In this document: positions 45,959 through 54,707 of the stretch, piece after piece | How positions within the stretch are numbered: position 1 is the stretch's first letter | Layout of the letters: every line of letters starts with the position of its first letter | Assembly: GCF_010500245.1 (NCBI RefSeq) | Contig: NZ_JAAGOX010000009.1 | Span: forward strand, 32,988 to 96,987 | Length of the DNA: 64,000 nucleotides | Source of the DNA: Ruegeria sp. PrR005 | GTDB taxonomy: Bacteria; Pseudomonadota; Alphaproteobacteria; Rhodobacterales; Rhodobacteraceae | Direction of reading: 5' to 3' | The notes under the pieces: model-generated | Seen by the model: the letters and a program-made list of their open reading frames with translations, nothing else | What the model was told of the DNA's origin: nothing | Databases searched by the model: none | Translations under genes and position numbers: made by a program

Positions 45959-47923
45959 GTGACTATTCAATACAACGGCTTGATTGATGACCTGACAGAC
46001 AACCCGTTTCGCCATGCCATCGCCGCCGGTGACAAGCTCTTTGTCTTCAATGACAGCCTGATCAACGGCACGGGCCAGGATTCGACCTTTCGCGTCTACG
46101 ACAATGCGGGCAATCTCCTGCTCGCCGAACAACGCCTGACCGATGCCACCGACGACGAGCTTGCCGGTTGGTCCTTCATGGGCATCACCCTGCCCTATAC
46201 GACCACCGTGCGCCATGTGCAGGTGCATGCCGATGGCGGCTTTACCCTGCACTACGAGGGCCACAGCCCCATCGTCCAGCGCGACACGCCCAGTGCCGAT
46301 CCGAAATTCGTCGCCCAGCGCAGCTTTGCCGCCGATGGCACGCCGCAGCCCTCGGAACCCGGCAAGATCTACCTCGACCCCGACGGCCCCAACACCAACA
46401 GCATCGTGGACCTGCCCAATGGTCAGATCGCCGAGGTCTGGTTCGGCACAGAGGGCACCGACCCCGAGGCACTGCACCTGACCCTGAACAGCGGCACGGC
46501 CGAGGCCATCGCAATCGACATCACTCCAACCGGCGAACCCTATCTCGGCTTTCTCGGGGTCAAGGCGTCCTCGGCCAAACTGGTCGTGTCGGGCAACACG
46601 CTGCACCTGATCTATCAGGATGTGCAAAGCGGCGACGTCTATTCCCGGGTCTATGGCATGGACGGGACAGAGCTTCGGCCTCAGATCAATCTGGGCGGAA
46701 CCGACAACGCCACCCTGACCCGTCCCGCAGCGGACACCGTCAATGCCGCCGTGTTGAATGACGGCCGCGTGGTCGTCACCTGGTCGAATCAGCGCGACGG
46801 CGTCGATACCGACCCGGAACTGTTTCAGGCGATCCTGTCGGCCACTGGCACGGTTGTCCGCGCACCAGAGCTGGTCAACACCGACCTTCACGACGGCAGC
46901 CAGTATGACGGGCTGGTGTTCCCGCTGTCGGATGGCGGCTATGCCATCGTCTATCACACCATCGGCGGTACCCCCTACCGGCAAGAGGCGCTGCTGCGCC
47001 AGTTCGATGCCAGCGGCAATCCCGTCACCGCCTCGGTCGCCTTCGAAGGCGACACGCCGAACCAATCCCTGAACGCCCACTTCGCGGCCATTTTCCCGAA
47101 CGGATTTGGCTACATGCTGGACGGCTTCGGCGACGAGTTCACCATTCGTATCGAAGGCCTGGGAGAGCCGTCCGACTCGGGCCTCGTGCTGACAGGAACG
47201 CCCGAGGCCGACATCCTGACCGGTGCGGCGGGCGACGACACGATCACCGGCCTCGACGGCAATGACCGCCTGCTGGGCAATGCGGGCAATGACAGCATGG
47301 ATGGCGGCCTTGGCGCCGATACGCTGAACGGCGGCGATGGCGATGACATCATCATCGGCGGCCCGGGCGAGGGCGATCTGCGCGACGTGATCTTTGCGGG
47401 CGAGGGCAATGACAGCGTCGACGCCGGTGCAGGCAACGACCAGATCTTTGGCCAGGGTGGCAATGACACCATTGCGGGCGGCGCGGGCGTCGACGAGATC
47501 CAGGGCCAGGATGGCGACGACGTCATCACCGGGTCCAGTTTCTCGGACCTGGTGTTCGGCGGTGCGGGCGACGATTTTGTCAACGGCGGCTTTGGCCACG
47601 ACCGGATCAACGGCGGCACGGGTGCCGACAAGTTCTTCCACGTCGGTGCCAGCGGCCACGGCTCGGACTGGGTGCAGGACTATAACGCCGCCGAGGGCGA
47701 CGTTCTGCTCTTTGGCATCGGGTCCGCCACCCGCGACCAGTTCCAGGTCAACTTCAACCACACCCAGAATGCCGAGGGCGAGCGTGCCGGAGATGACGCG
47801 GTGCAGGAGGCGTTTGTGATCTACCGGCCCACCGGCCAGATCATGTGGGCGCTGGTGGATGGCGAAGGCCAGTCCTCGATCAACCTGCAAATCGGATCGG
47901 ATGTTTTCGACCTGCTGGGGTGA
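45959..47923 (+). CDS. RTX-type calcium-binding protein, probably secreted by type I system
   Basis: 654 residues from a GTG preceded by GGTGGAG. The first ~415 residues are a beta-rich region with repeated strands (EVWFGTEGTDPEAL, VVTWSNQRDGVD), perhaps a propeller; family not recognised. From about 420 to 580 there are nonapeptide repeats of the GGxGxDxxx kind (GLDGNDRLLG, GGLGADTLNG, GGDGDDIIIG, GGAGDDFVNG), which form a calcium beta-roll. The C-terminus has no Sec signal upstream and ends FDLLG, consistent with type I secretion. No ABC exporter genes are nearby. No enzyme motif seen; adhesin or surface-layer role is a guess. Confidence 0.85.
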   Translation: MTIQYNGLIDDLTDNPFRHAIAAGDKLFVFNDSLINGTGQDSTFRVYDNAGNLLLAEQRLTDATDDELAGWSFMGITLPYTTTVRHVQVHADGGFTLHYEGHSPIVQRDTPSADPKFVAQRSFAADGTPQPSEPGKIYLDPDGPNTNSIVDLPNGQIAEVWFGTEGTDPEALHLTLNSGTAEAIAIDITPTGEPYLGFLGVKASSAKLVVSGNTLHLIYQDVQSGDVYSRVYGMDGTELRPQINLGGTDNATLTRPAADTVNAAVLNDGRVVVTWSNQRDGVDTDPELFQAILSATGTVVRAPELVNTDLHDGSQYDGLVFPLSDGGYAIVYHTIGGTPYRQEALLRQFDASGNPVTASVAFEGDTPNQSLNAHFAAIFPNGFGYMLDGFGDEFTIRIEGLGEPSDSGLVLTGTPEADILTGAAGDDTITGLDGNDRLLGNAGNDSMDGGLGADTLNGGDGDDIIIGGPGEGDLRDVIFAGEGNDSVDAGAGNDQIFGQGGNDTIAGGAGVDEIQGQDGDDVITGSSFSDLVFGGAGDDFVNGGFGHDRINGGTGADKFFHVGASGHGSDWVQDYNAAEGDVLLFGIGSATRDQFQVNFNHTQNAEGERAGDDAVQEAFVIYRPTGQIMWALVDGEGQSSINLQIGSDVFDLLG

Positions 47924-47949
47924 AACCCGGCAGCGGTGCCGAACTCGGA

Positions 47950-47970
47950 GGGGCGGATGCCATCCGCCCC
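47950..47970 (+). terminator. Hairpin after the RTX gene
   Basis: GGGGCGGATG and CATCCGCCCC face each other with one base between, so about 8 bp can pair around a small loop. Only TT follows, so termination efficiency is uncertain. Confidence 0.5.
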
Positions 47971-48009
47971 TTGGGTTCACAGAGCCACCCACAAGCCCCC
48001 CTTGGCGGC

Positions 48010-48058
48010 GTAAAAAACGGCCAATCCACCGATGGAAGCACGTACAAAACGGTCAATT
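48010..48058. repeat. Pair of 17-bp direct repeats, 32-bp period (locus 2)
   Basis: An exact copy of GTACAAAACGGTCAATT lies at 48042-48058, and a copy with three mismatches at 48010-48026, giving the same 32-bp period as the pair at 12343-12391. It lies in the 246-base gap between the RTX gene and the RNase D-like gene. Confidence 0.85.
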
Positions 48059-48169
48059 CGCGGCTCTGACCGGTTGTACACAATAGAACCCGCCCGCCGA
48101 TGCGGTTGATGTTGAGTTCGCAGGCCATAAGCCCTATCTCGGGTCCGGTACGGCGCAAAGGAAATCTCG

Positions 48170-48784
48170 GTGGCTAACTATCTCTACAAGAACGACCTGC
48201 CCGACGGGCTGGACCTGGGCCCGGTTGTGGCCATCGACTGCGAGACCATGGGGTTGAACCCGCATCGCGACCGGCTCTGTGTGGTGCAGATGTCCGGCGG
48301 CGACGGCAATGCGCATATCGTGCAGGTCGAGAAGGGTTCAACCGCCGCGCCCAATCTCTGCGCCATGCTCGAAGATCCCAACGTGTTGAAATTGTTTCAT
48401 TTTGGGCGGTTCGACATTGCTGCGCTGTTCAACACCTACGGTGCTTTGGCGGCGCCGGTTTACTGCACCAAGATCGCCAGCCGGCTGGTGCGCACCTATA
48501 CCGACCGCCACGGGCTGAAGAATCTGACGCAGGAATTGCTGGGGATCGACATCTCGAAACAGCAACAGATGAGCGACTGGGGCGCCGAGACCCTGACCGA
48601 AGCGCAGCTCGACTATGCGGCCTCCGACGTGCTGCACCTGCACCGCCTGCGCGAGGCGCTGAACCTGCGGCTGGCGCGCGAGGGGCGCACCGGACTGGCG
48701 CAATCCTGCTTCGACTTTTTGCCAACCCGTGCCAGACTGGACCTCGAAGGCTGGCCCGAAATCGACATCTTTGCCCACTCATGA
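48170..48784 (+). CDS. RNase D-like 3'-5' exonuclease
   Basis: 204 residues from a GTG eight bases after AAAGGA. A single DEDDy exonuclease domain: VVAIDCETMGLN (D and E), HFGRFDIAAL (D) and LDYAASDVLHLHRL (Y..xD). The HRDC domains of classical RNase D are absent, making this the short alphaproteobacterial form. It probably trims RNA 3' ends. Its stop overlaps kdsD by 4 bases, placing it at the head of the kdsD-lpt transcript. Confidence 0.88.
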   Translation: MANYLYKNDLPDGLDLGPVVAIDCETMGLNPHRDRLCVVQMSGGDGNAHIVQVEKGSTAAPNLCAMLEDPNVLKLFHFGRFDIAALFNTYGALAAPVYCTKIASRLVRTYTDRHGLKNLTQELLGIDISKQQQMSDWGAETLTEAQLDYAASDVLHLHRLREALNLRLAREGRTGLAQSCFDFLPTRARLDLEGWPEIDIFAHS

Positions 48785-49749
48785 CCGACCCGGAATCCAT
48801 TCTGTCCATCGCCCGCCAGGTCGTCCTGGACGAAGCGCATGCCCTTGAAAAATTGGCCGAAAGCCTTGGTGACGACTTCACCAAGGCTGTCGACCTGATC
48901 CTGCGGACCAAGGGCCGGGTGATCGTGTCGGGCATCGGCAAGTCGGGTCACATCGGGCACAAGATCGCGGCCACGCTCGCCAGTACAGGAACGCCCGCCT
49001 ATTTTGTACATCCGGCCGAAGCCAGCCACGGCGACCTCGGCATGGTATCAGACGACGACGTTGTCCTCGCGATTTCGAACTCGGGAGAAGCGCCGGAACT
49101 GGCCAATTTGCTGGCCTTTACCCGCCGCTTCGGCATCCCGTTGATCGGATTGTCCAGCAAGCCCGAAAGCTCGCTGATGACGCAGGCCGATGTACATTTG
49201 CTGATCCCCGCCCTGGGCGAGGCCTGCGGTTTCGGCATGGTCCCCTCGATCTCGACCACGCTCACCCTGGCAATGGGCGACGCGCTGGCCATCGCGCTGA
49301 TGAAATTCCGCGATTTCCGGCCCGAGAATTTCCGTGTGTTTCACCCCGGTGGCAAACTGGGCGCAAGGCTCAGCCGGGTGTCGGACCTGATGCATTCCGG
49401 CGATGCCGTACCGCTGATCTCGCTGCAAACACCGATGAGCGAAGCGCTGCTGGAAATCAGCCGCAAGGGCTTTGGTGTTGTCGGCGTGACCGATGTCGAC
49501 GGGCGTCTGAGCGGGATCGTCACCGATGGCGACTTGCGGCGGCACATGTCCGGCCTGCTGGACAAGACCGCCGCCGAGGTCATGACGTGCAATCCCACTA
49601 CCATCGCCCCGGATGCGCTCGCCGAAGAGGCTGTGGCGATCATGAACGCGCGCAAGATCACCTCGCTGTTCGTGGTGGACCCGGCGACACCGGGACAAAC
49701 AAAGGGCCTGCTGCACATTCACGACTGCCTGCGGGTGGGTCTGGGATAA
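48781..49749 (+). CDS. kdsD: D-arabinose-5-phosphate isomerase
   Basis: 322 residues: an N-terminal SIS sugar-isomerase domain (VSGIGKSGHIGHKIAATLAS, HPAEASHGDLGM) and two C-terminal CBS domains (from about residue 200). It converts ribulose-5-phosphate to arabinose-5-phosphate for Kdo synthesis. The lptC gene begins three bases after it, so the operon combines Kdo precursor synthesis and LPS transport. Confidence 0.95.
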   Translation: MTDPESILSIARQVVLDEAHALEKLAESLGDDFTKAVDLILRTKGRVIVSGIGKSGHIGHKIAATLASTGTPAYFVHPAEASHGDLGMVSDDDVVLAISNSGEAPELANLLAFTRRFGIPLIGLSSKPESSLMTQADVHLLIPALGEACGFGMVPSISTTLTLAMGDALAIALMKFRDFRPENFRVFHPGGKLGARLSRVSDLMHSGDAVPLISLQTPMSEALLEISRKGFGVVGVTDVDGRLSGIVTDGDLRRHMSGLLDKTAAEVMTCNPTTIAPDALAEEAVAIMNARKITSLFVVDPATPGQTKGLLHIHDCLRVGLG

Positions 49750-49752
49750 GCC

Positions 49753-50358
49753 ATGGCGCAAGACCGCTACTCGCGCATGGTTCAATTGCTGAAGGTGATC
49801 CTGCCTCTGGCAGCGCTGACCCTGTTGTCGGCGGTGTTCCTATTGTCGCGCGGCGTCGATCTGGGATCGCCCATTCCGTTTGCCGAGGATGAGATCGTCG
49901 AACGCACCCGCGACCAGCAGGTGACCGGACCCTTCTTTTCCGGCGTCACACCACAAGGTGAGCAGATCCAGGTGCAGGCCAAGCTGGCCCGCCCTGGCGG
50001 CCTGGACTCGCGAGGCGAAGCTGTCGATCTTGCCGCCGAAATTCGCCTGCTGAACGGTCGCATGATCACCCTCCGGTCGGACATGGGGGCATTGGAACTG
50101 GACCGCGATATGGCGACATTCACCGGCAATGTCGTGATCACCACGTCTGACGGTATCCGTATCACAACCGAGGAACTCAACACAGCGTTGAGCGGGGTAT
50201 CGGGAAATTCACCCGGTGAGGTCCAAGGAACCGGACCTATCGGGAAATTTACCGCAGGTTCAATGGAAATAGGGGCTGAAAACGATGGCGGCCCCATCCA
50301 TATTCGTTTCAAGAATGGCGTGAAACTGGTATATGAGCCAAAAACGTCAGAAAGATAA
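49753..50358 (+). CDS. lptC: LPS export protein LptC
   Basis: 201 residues. A single N-terminal membrane segment (LLKVILPLAALTLLSAVFLL) anchors a periplasmic beta-jellyroll (RMITLRSDMGALELDRDMATFT). LptC bridges the LptBFG transporter and LptA. Position between kdsD and lptA supports the call more than sequence identity does, since LptC proteins diverge quickly. Confidence 0.9.
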   Translation: MAQDRYSRMVQLLKVILPLAALTLLSAVFLLSRGVDLGSPIPFAEDEIVERTRDQQVTGPFFSGVTPQGEQIQVQAKLARPGGLDSRGEAVDLAAEIRLLNGRMITLRSDMGALELDRDMATFTGNVVITTSDGIRITTEELNTALSGVSGNSPGEVQGTGPIGKFTAGSMEIGAENDGGPIHIRFKNGVKLVYEPKTSER

Positions 50359-50361
50359 CCT

Positions 50362-50853
50362 GTGATCTATTTTCGCGCGTTGACAATCGGCATCCTCTTG
50401 ACGCTTGGCGCGGTGACGGCCCAGGCGCAAAGCACGAATTTGGCGTTTGGTGCGGTCAAGGCCGATCCAACCATCCCTGTCGAAGTGACCTCGGACACGC
50501 TGGATGTGAACCAGGCCGACGGTTCGGCCGAGTTCAAGGGGAATGTGCTGGTATCACAAGGCGAGATGCGCTTGTCCGCGCAGCGGGTTCTGGTGATCTA
50601 CAGCCAGGAGCGTTCCGGCATTGACCGGCTGGAAGCAACCGGCGATGTCGTGCTGGTCAGCGGCCCGGATGCGGCCCAGGCACAGCGTGCGGATTACTCG
50701 ATTGATACCGGCATCATCGTCATGACCGGCGATGTCCTGCTGACCCAGGGCAAGAACGCGCTTACCTCGAACGAGATGACCGTCAACCTGATTTCCGGCA
50801 CCGCGCAGATGGTCGGGCGGGTCAAGACCATTCTGAACCCGGAAAACAAGTGA
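50362..50853 (+). CDS. lptA: LPS transport periplasmic protein LptA
   Basis: 163 residues from a GTG three bases after lptC. A Sec signal ([20 protein letters not shown]) precedes the OstA/LptA domain with [20 protein letters not shown] and [12 protein letters not shown]. LptA forms the periplasmic bridge that carries LPS to the outer membrane. Its stop overlaps lptB by 4 bases. Confidence 0.93.
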   Translation: MIYFRALTIGILLTLGAVTAQAQSTNLAFGAVKADPTIPVEVTSDTLDVNQADGSAEFKGNVLVSQGEMRLSAQRVLVIYSQERSGIDRLEATGDVVLVSGPDAAQAQRADYSIDTGIIVMTGDVLLTQGKNALTSNEMTVNLISGTAQMVGRVKTILNPENK

Positions 50854-51611
50854 TGGCGCGCCCCTCCTTGACCGTCACCGATGGGTCTTCGGGCCTGATC
50901 ATCGAGAAGCTGCGCAAATCTTATCGCAAGAAGACGGTCATCCGGGATGTGTCGATGAAGCTCGGCCGTTCCGAGGTCGTGGCGCTGTTGGGGCCGAACG
51001 GGTCGGGAAAGACCACAACCTTCTATTCCATTGCCGGCCTCGTGTTCCCCGAGGCGGGTAAGGTAACCATCGACGGCCAGGTCGCCACAACGCTGCCGAT
51101 GTACCGGCGGTCGCGACTGGGCATCGGATACCTGCCGCAGGAAATGTCAATCTTTCGTGGCCTGAGCGTGGAAGACAACATTCTGGCTGTCCTGGACATC
51201 ACCGAGAAGCACGCACACAAACGGCGCGAGCGGCTTGAAGAGCTGCTGTCGGATTTTTCCATCGAGCATTTGCGCCGCGCCCCTGCTCTGGCGCTGTCGG
51301 GCGGCGAGCGGCGGCGCGTGGAAATCGCGCGCTGTCTGGCGGCCGACCCTAAATACCTGCTCTTGGACGAACCGTTCGCCGGCGTCGATCCGATCAGTGT
51401 CGGGGATATCCGGCATCTGGTATCGGATCTGAAAAACCGGGGGATCGGTGTTCTGATCACTGATCACAACGTGCGCGAGACCCTCGAAATCGTCGACCGC
51501 GCCTATATCCTGCACGACGGGCAGGTCCTGATGTCTGGCAGCCCGTCGGAAGTGGTCGAGAACGAAAACGTCCGCAGGGTCTATCTGGGCGAGAACTTCC
51601 GTATCTCGTGA
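50850..51611 (+). CDS. lptB: LPS export ABC transporter ATPase LptB
   Basis: 253 residues. Walker A is GPNGSGKTT, the signature [16 protein letters not shown], and Walker [13 protein letters not shown]. LptB drives extraction of LPS from the inner membrane with LptFG, encoded elsewhere. It ends the kdsD-lptC-lptA-lptB unit. In many proteobacteria rpoN comes next; here it does not. Confidence 0.96.
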   Translation: MMARPSLTVTDGSSGLIIEKLRKSYRKKTVIRDVSMKLGRSEVVALLGPNGSGKTTTFYSIAGLVFPEAGKVTIDGQVATTLPMYRRSRLGIGYLPQEMSIFRGLSVEDNILAVLDITEKHAHKRRERLEELLSDFSIEHLRRAPALALSGGERRRVEIARCLAADPKYLLLDEPFAGVDPISVGDIRHLVSDLKNRGIGVLITDHNVRETLEIVDRAYILHDGQVLMSGSPSEVVENENVRRVYLGENFRIS

Positions 51612-51671
51612 CGAGCCGCCCGGCCGCAAGCAAAGATTGATGGAAATTGCGTCGCGGAGCCGCGCTGGAGA

Positions 51672-51701
51672 TTGACACTGGGCGTGTCTCTTGCCTCAAT
51701 A
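51672..51701 (+). promoter_or_regulatory. Candidate promoter region of hpf
   Basis: In the 252-base gap before hpf, TTGACA (51672-51677) has a weak TCAATA 18 bases later. Overlapping it, GGC-N7-TTGC (51681-51694) keeps the GG-N10-GC spacing of sigma-54 sites. Neither is certain; they are exclusive interpretations or overlapping promoters. Confidence 0.3.
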
Positions 51702-51863
51702 GAGTTATGGCAAAGCTGCGGTTCGAAGCTGTTTCTGGTCACCCCTTCGCAGAAGGGAACAAACGGCCACAATCGAAAACTCTGCCATTTCCCGTCACCC
51801 AAAAATAACAGGCAAGCCGCATTTCGCGGTGTCAAAACGGGTGAAATTTGTGAAGGAGATCAC

Positions 51864-52427
51864 ATGCGTTATCAAATCAGCGGAAAACAGATCGACATTG
51901 GCGCCGCCTTGCAAACCCATGTCGAGACGGAACTGGGCGACGTAGTGTCAAAGTATGCGCAGCGTCCGACCGACGCACATGTCGTGTTTTCCCGTTCAGC
52001 GCATGAATACGTATGCGAAGCAACCGTGCACCTGTCCACTGGCCTGACCGCTCAGGCAAAGGCGCACGCAACCGAAATCTATGCGGCCTTCGACAGCTGC
52101 TGCGAAAAGATGGACAAACAACTGCGCCGCTACAAGCGTCGCCTGAAGGACCACCACAAGGATCGCGCGGAACCGGTTGAACTCTACGGAGCCTCGTCTT
52201 ATATCCTCGCCGCTGAAGAAGCCGATGCGGAAGGTGAGCCAGACTCGCTGCAACCGATTATCGTTGCCGAGATGGAGACCAAGATTCCATCGCTGTCGGT
52301 CGGTGAAGCGGTGATGCAGATGGAACTGGCCGGAGCCCCGGTATTGGTGTTTCGGAATGAGAGCAAGGACGGACTGAACGTCGTGTACCGCCGCGAAGAC
52401 GGCAACATCGGCTGGATCGACCCGTAA
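51864..52427 (+). CDS. hpf: Ribosome hibernation promoting factor, long form
   Basis: 187 residues from the ATG at 51864, five bases after AAGGAG. The N-terminal S30AE domain (MRYQISGKQIDIGAALQTHV, then ATEIYAAFDSCCEKMDKQLR) binds the decoding site; a linker and the C-terminal dimerisation domain (MQMELAGAPVLVFRNE.. VYRREDGNIGWIDP) follow. Long Hpf pairs ribosomes into 100S dimers in stationary phase. ptsN follows. Confidence 0.95.
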   Translation: MRYQISGKQIDIGAALQTHVETELGDVVSKYAQRPTDAHVVFSRSAHEYVCEATVHLSTGLTAQAKAHATEIYAAFDSCCEKMDKQLRRYKRRLKDHHKDRAEPVELYGASSYILAAEEADAEGEPDSLQPIIVAEMETKIPSLSVGEAVMQMELAGAPVLVFRNESKDGLNVVYRREDGNIGWIDP

Positions 52428-52491
52428 ACGGCAAGAACTTACCAAGCGTGCCCCCGCCTGGGGCGGAGGCACGCGCGAGGAGCAAGACCCT

Positions 52492-52956
52492 ATGGAGCTT
52501 TCGAGCATCCTCAAACCGAACGCGGTTCGCGTGATTGGCGCCGCTTCGAGCAAGAAGCGTTTGTTTCAGGAAATCGCGGACTTGGCCGAAAGCGCACTGG
52601 CAATGAACAGCCAGGAAACGCTGGAAGCGCTGCTGGAACGCGAAAGCCTTGGCCCGACCGGCGTCGGCCATGGGGTGGCCCTGCCGCATGCCCGTATCCC
52701 CGGTCTTGAAAACGTTGTCGGCGCTTTTGTCCTCTTGGAAAAACCGCTGGACTTTGGGGCTGTCGACCGGCTTCCGGTCGATCTTGCCTTTGCGCTCTTC
52801 GCGCCCGAAGAAGCCGGGGTGGAACATTTGAAGGCGTTGGCCCTGGTGTCGCGCACCCTGCGCGAACAAGCCGTCTGCACCAAGCTGCGCGCCAATCCGG
52901 ATCCGACCAAGATTTACGCGATCCTGACCGAATCGCATCCGCTGCAAGCAGCCTGA
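52492..52956 (+). CDS. ptsN: Nitrogen-regulatory PTS enzyme IIA
   Basis: 154 residues. The phosphorylatable histidine is in GVGHGVALPHARIPGL, the PTS_EIIA_2 signature. EIIA-Ntr is a phosphocarrier that regulates nitrogen, potassium and stress responses rather than sugar uptake. It is 64 bases behind hpf, the common order, and ends with its own terminator. Confidence 0.95.
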   Translation: MELSSILKPNAVRVIGAASSKKRLFQEIADLAESALAMNSQETLEALLERESLGPTGVGHGVALPHARIPGLENVVGAFVLLEKPLDFGAVDRLPVDLAFALFAPEEAGVEHLKALALVSRTLREQAVCTKLRANPDPTKIYAILTESHPLQAA

Positions 52957-52978
52957 CAGCCAACCGAGACTGAATGAC

Positions 52979-53002
52979 AAAGGGCCCCGGCGGGGCCCTT
53001 TT
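52979..53002 (+). terminator. Terminator of ptsN (bidirectional)
   Basis: AGGGCCCCG and CGGGGCCCT form a 9-bp stem followed by TTTT; the opposite strand has TTTGTC, so it may also serve the convergent CAP-domain gene. Confidence 0.85.
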
Positions 53003-53024
53003 GCGTTGTTACGTCGCGTCGGCG

Positions 53025-53534
53025 TCACGACCCCATTTCAAGGGTCCACCAGATCTTGCCATTGTTTTCCTGGTACCACCCAAACCCCATGTTGATGGCC
53101 TTTGGGTCCAGAATCACCGAGCGTGGTCCGGGCTCTTCCATCCAGGCCGCCAAGGTTTCAACCTCGGACTCGTAGGTTTCCGAGATCGCCTCGCCCAAAA
53201 AGATACCCGGATAGCCCGCGCGCGCGGCACGGTCGATCGGCGAAGACCCGTCAGAGCCGAAATGCCAGGGGCGATTCTGCACCGACATGTCACGCGCATG
53301 AGTCGCCGCGGCGGCGTTGAGTTGCGGGTTCAGCTGCACGGGACCCAGGCCGGACGCCTGCCGGAGCGCGTTCACCGAGTCCACCATGCGAAATTGCAGA
53401 GTCGCCGGGTTGCCACGGATTTTATACGCCTTCGGTAGTGGTTTGCCATCCGAGCCCAACTGGGCCGGCCCAGTGTCGGTACAGGCCGCCAGCCCAAGAA
53501 AGCAGATTACCAGTAGAGAAATCAGTCGCGCCAT
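53025..53534 (-). CDS. CAP-domain (SCP/YkwD-like) lipoprotein
   Basis: 169 residues. MARLISLLVICFLGLAAC is a lipoprotein signal with C18 as the lipidated residue. The CAP domain has VDSVNALRQASGLGP, AAATHARDMSVQNRPWHFGSDG (AH..D pattern) and ends GFGWYQENNGKIWWTLEMG. Bacterial CAP proteins are surface or periplasmic with poorly known roles. It is convergent with ptsN and divergent from the L,D-transpeptidase. Confidence 0.85.
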   Translation of the reverse strand: MARLISLLVICFLGLAACTDTGPAQLGSDGKPLPKAYKIRGNPATLQFRMVDSVNALRQASGLGPVQLNPQLNAAAATHARDMSVQNRPWHFGSDGSSPIDRAARAGYPGIFLGEAISETYESEVETLAAWMEEPGPRSVILDPKAINMGFGWYQENNGKIWWTLEMGS

Positions 53535-53700
53535 GGTCTCACCGAAACATTCATCGGGGTTTCAGATAGCGCGTGACCCGCCCCGATGCAAATCTTGCCT
53601 GCCCGGGACCGGCCGGCATCGTCAGATTGATTGCGACTGCGTCCCCCCGGCCATATTATCGGCGTGTCATTTTTGTTTCCATGAATAAAGGTCAGATCAA

Positions 53701-54300
53701 ATGGTAAAGAAACCATCCGTTCAAGCGACCCGACGCACCTTTCTGATCGGTGCCGCCTCGACCCTCGGCGCGCCAGCGTTGGCCCAATTCATACCGAACG
53801 ACCCGACCCGGCCCGCACCTGCCCCTGAGGCACCGGTGCGCCGAAATATCTCGAGTTTTCGGGCACTTTCATGGCAGCCCTACTTCTCAAACACCCGCAA
53901 TGGGGCGATTCTGGTCGATACGGTATCGCGCGCGCTGCACTACTGGTCCGAGGATCAGAGCATCTACAAGCTGTACCCGTCATCGGTGCCCCTGACCGAC
54001 GAGCTGACGCGCCGCGGCCGCACAAGCGTGATTCGCAAAGTGGTCGGCCCCAGTTGGTCGCCGACGCCGTCGATGAAAAAGCGCAACCCGGAATGGCCCG
54101 ATTACATCCCGCCGGGGCCGGACAATCCTCTGGGGACCCATGCTCTGTACCTGAGTTGGCAGTACTATCGGATCCACGGAACACACGACACGCGAAAGAT
54201 CGGCCGAAGATCATCGAACGGATGCATCGGGTTGTACAACGAACATATTTCCGAGCTGTTCGAATTCACCAAAGTCGGCACACAGGTGTTGCTAATTTGA
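53701..54300 (+). CDS. L,D-transpeptidase (YkuD), Tat-exported
   Basis: 199 residues, eight bases after AAAGGT. A twin-arginine signal (TRRTFLIGAASTLGAPALA) sends it to the periplasm. The catalytic motif is H159 in HGTHDTRKIGR and C175 in RSSNGCIGLYN, the YkuD pattern with a GLYN ending instead of R(L/M)xN. It makes 3-3 peptidoglycan crosslinks or attaches proteins to peptidoglycan. Confidence 0.93.
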   Translation: MVKKPSVQATRRTFLIGAASTLGAPALAQFIPNDPTRPAPAPEAPVRRNISSFRALSWQPYFSNTRNGAILVDTVSRALHYWSEDQSIYKLYPSSVPLTDELTRRGRTSVIRKVVGPSWSPTPSMKKRNPEWPDYIPPGPDNPLGTHALYLSWQYYRIHGTHDTRKIGRRSSNGCIGLYNEHISELFEFTKVGTQVLLI

Positions 54301-54440
54301 CGACATTGCGGCCCTCAAAAGGATATCGACTGCAACAACTGTTTGCATTCCAACCTGATAGCTGGTTAGAAAAACTCACGAGGTAAGTCTTGGGTGCGCG
54401 GTTCACGTATTGGAGAATCGCGCAAATACTGGAGGTTAAC

Positions 54441-54626
54441 ATGAAGAAACTCGTTCTCGCCGCTGCTCTGTCCGCCGCAGCTTCGACCGCATTCGCAGGC
54501 AACCTGTCGGAGCCGGTCGTTGAAGCACCGGTCATCGTCGAAGAGACCCAGAGCTCGTCGAGCGGCATCCTGCTGCCGCTGATCCTGCTGGTTCTGGTCG
54601 GCGTTGCAGTCGCAGCGAACAACTAA
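54441..54626 (+). CDS. Small exported single-membrane protein, 61 residues
   Basis: 61 residues, with GGAGG five bases ahead of the ATG. A signal peptide (MKKLVLAAALSAAASTAFAG) is followed by an acidic linker (EPVVEAPVIVEETQSSSSG) and a C-terminal hydrophobic stretch (ILLPLILLVLVGVAVAANN). The mature product is about 42 residues, anchored in a membrane. I know no function. A good ribosome site and terminator say it is a real and probably well-expressed gene. Confidence 0.8.
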   Translation: MKKLVLAAALSAAASTAFAGNLSEPVVEAPVIVEETQSSSSGILLPLILLVLVGVAVAANN

Positions 54627-54652
54627 TAGATTGGCCTCTGGCCAGTCACGAG

Positions 54653-54683
54653 AAAGGCGGTGGGATCCCCACCGCCTTTTTCT
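54653..54683 (+). terminator. Terminator of the 61-residue protein gene
   Basis: AAAGGCGGTGGG, ATC loop, CCCACCGCCTTTTTC; strong stem with a U-run, in the convergent gap before hemH. Confidence 0.9.
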
Positions 54684-54707
54684 TTTTCCCAATCCCGACC
54701 TATTGGT

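Noticed and set aside
47200..47640. Short tandem DNA repeats that could be taken for a CRISPR or satellite array
   Set aside because: They are in-frame codon repeats for GGxGxD motifs with variable spacing, explained by the RTX beta-roll.
45878..47992. A 704-codon open frame antisense to the RTX gene
   Set aside because: It mirrors the GC-rich repeats of the RTX coding sequence, has no credible ribosome site, and its translation shows low-complexity valine/alanine repeats. The sense frame has clear beta-roll motifs.
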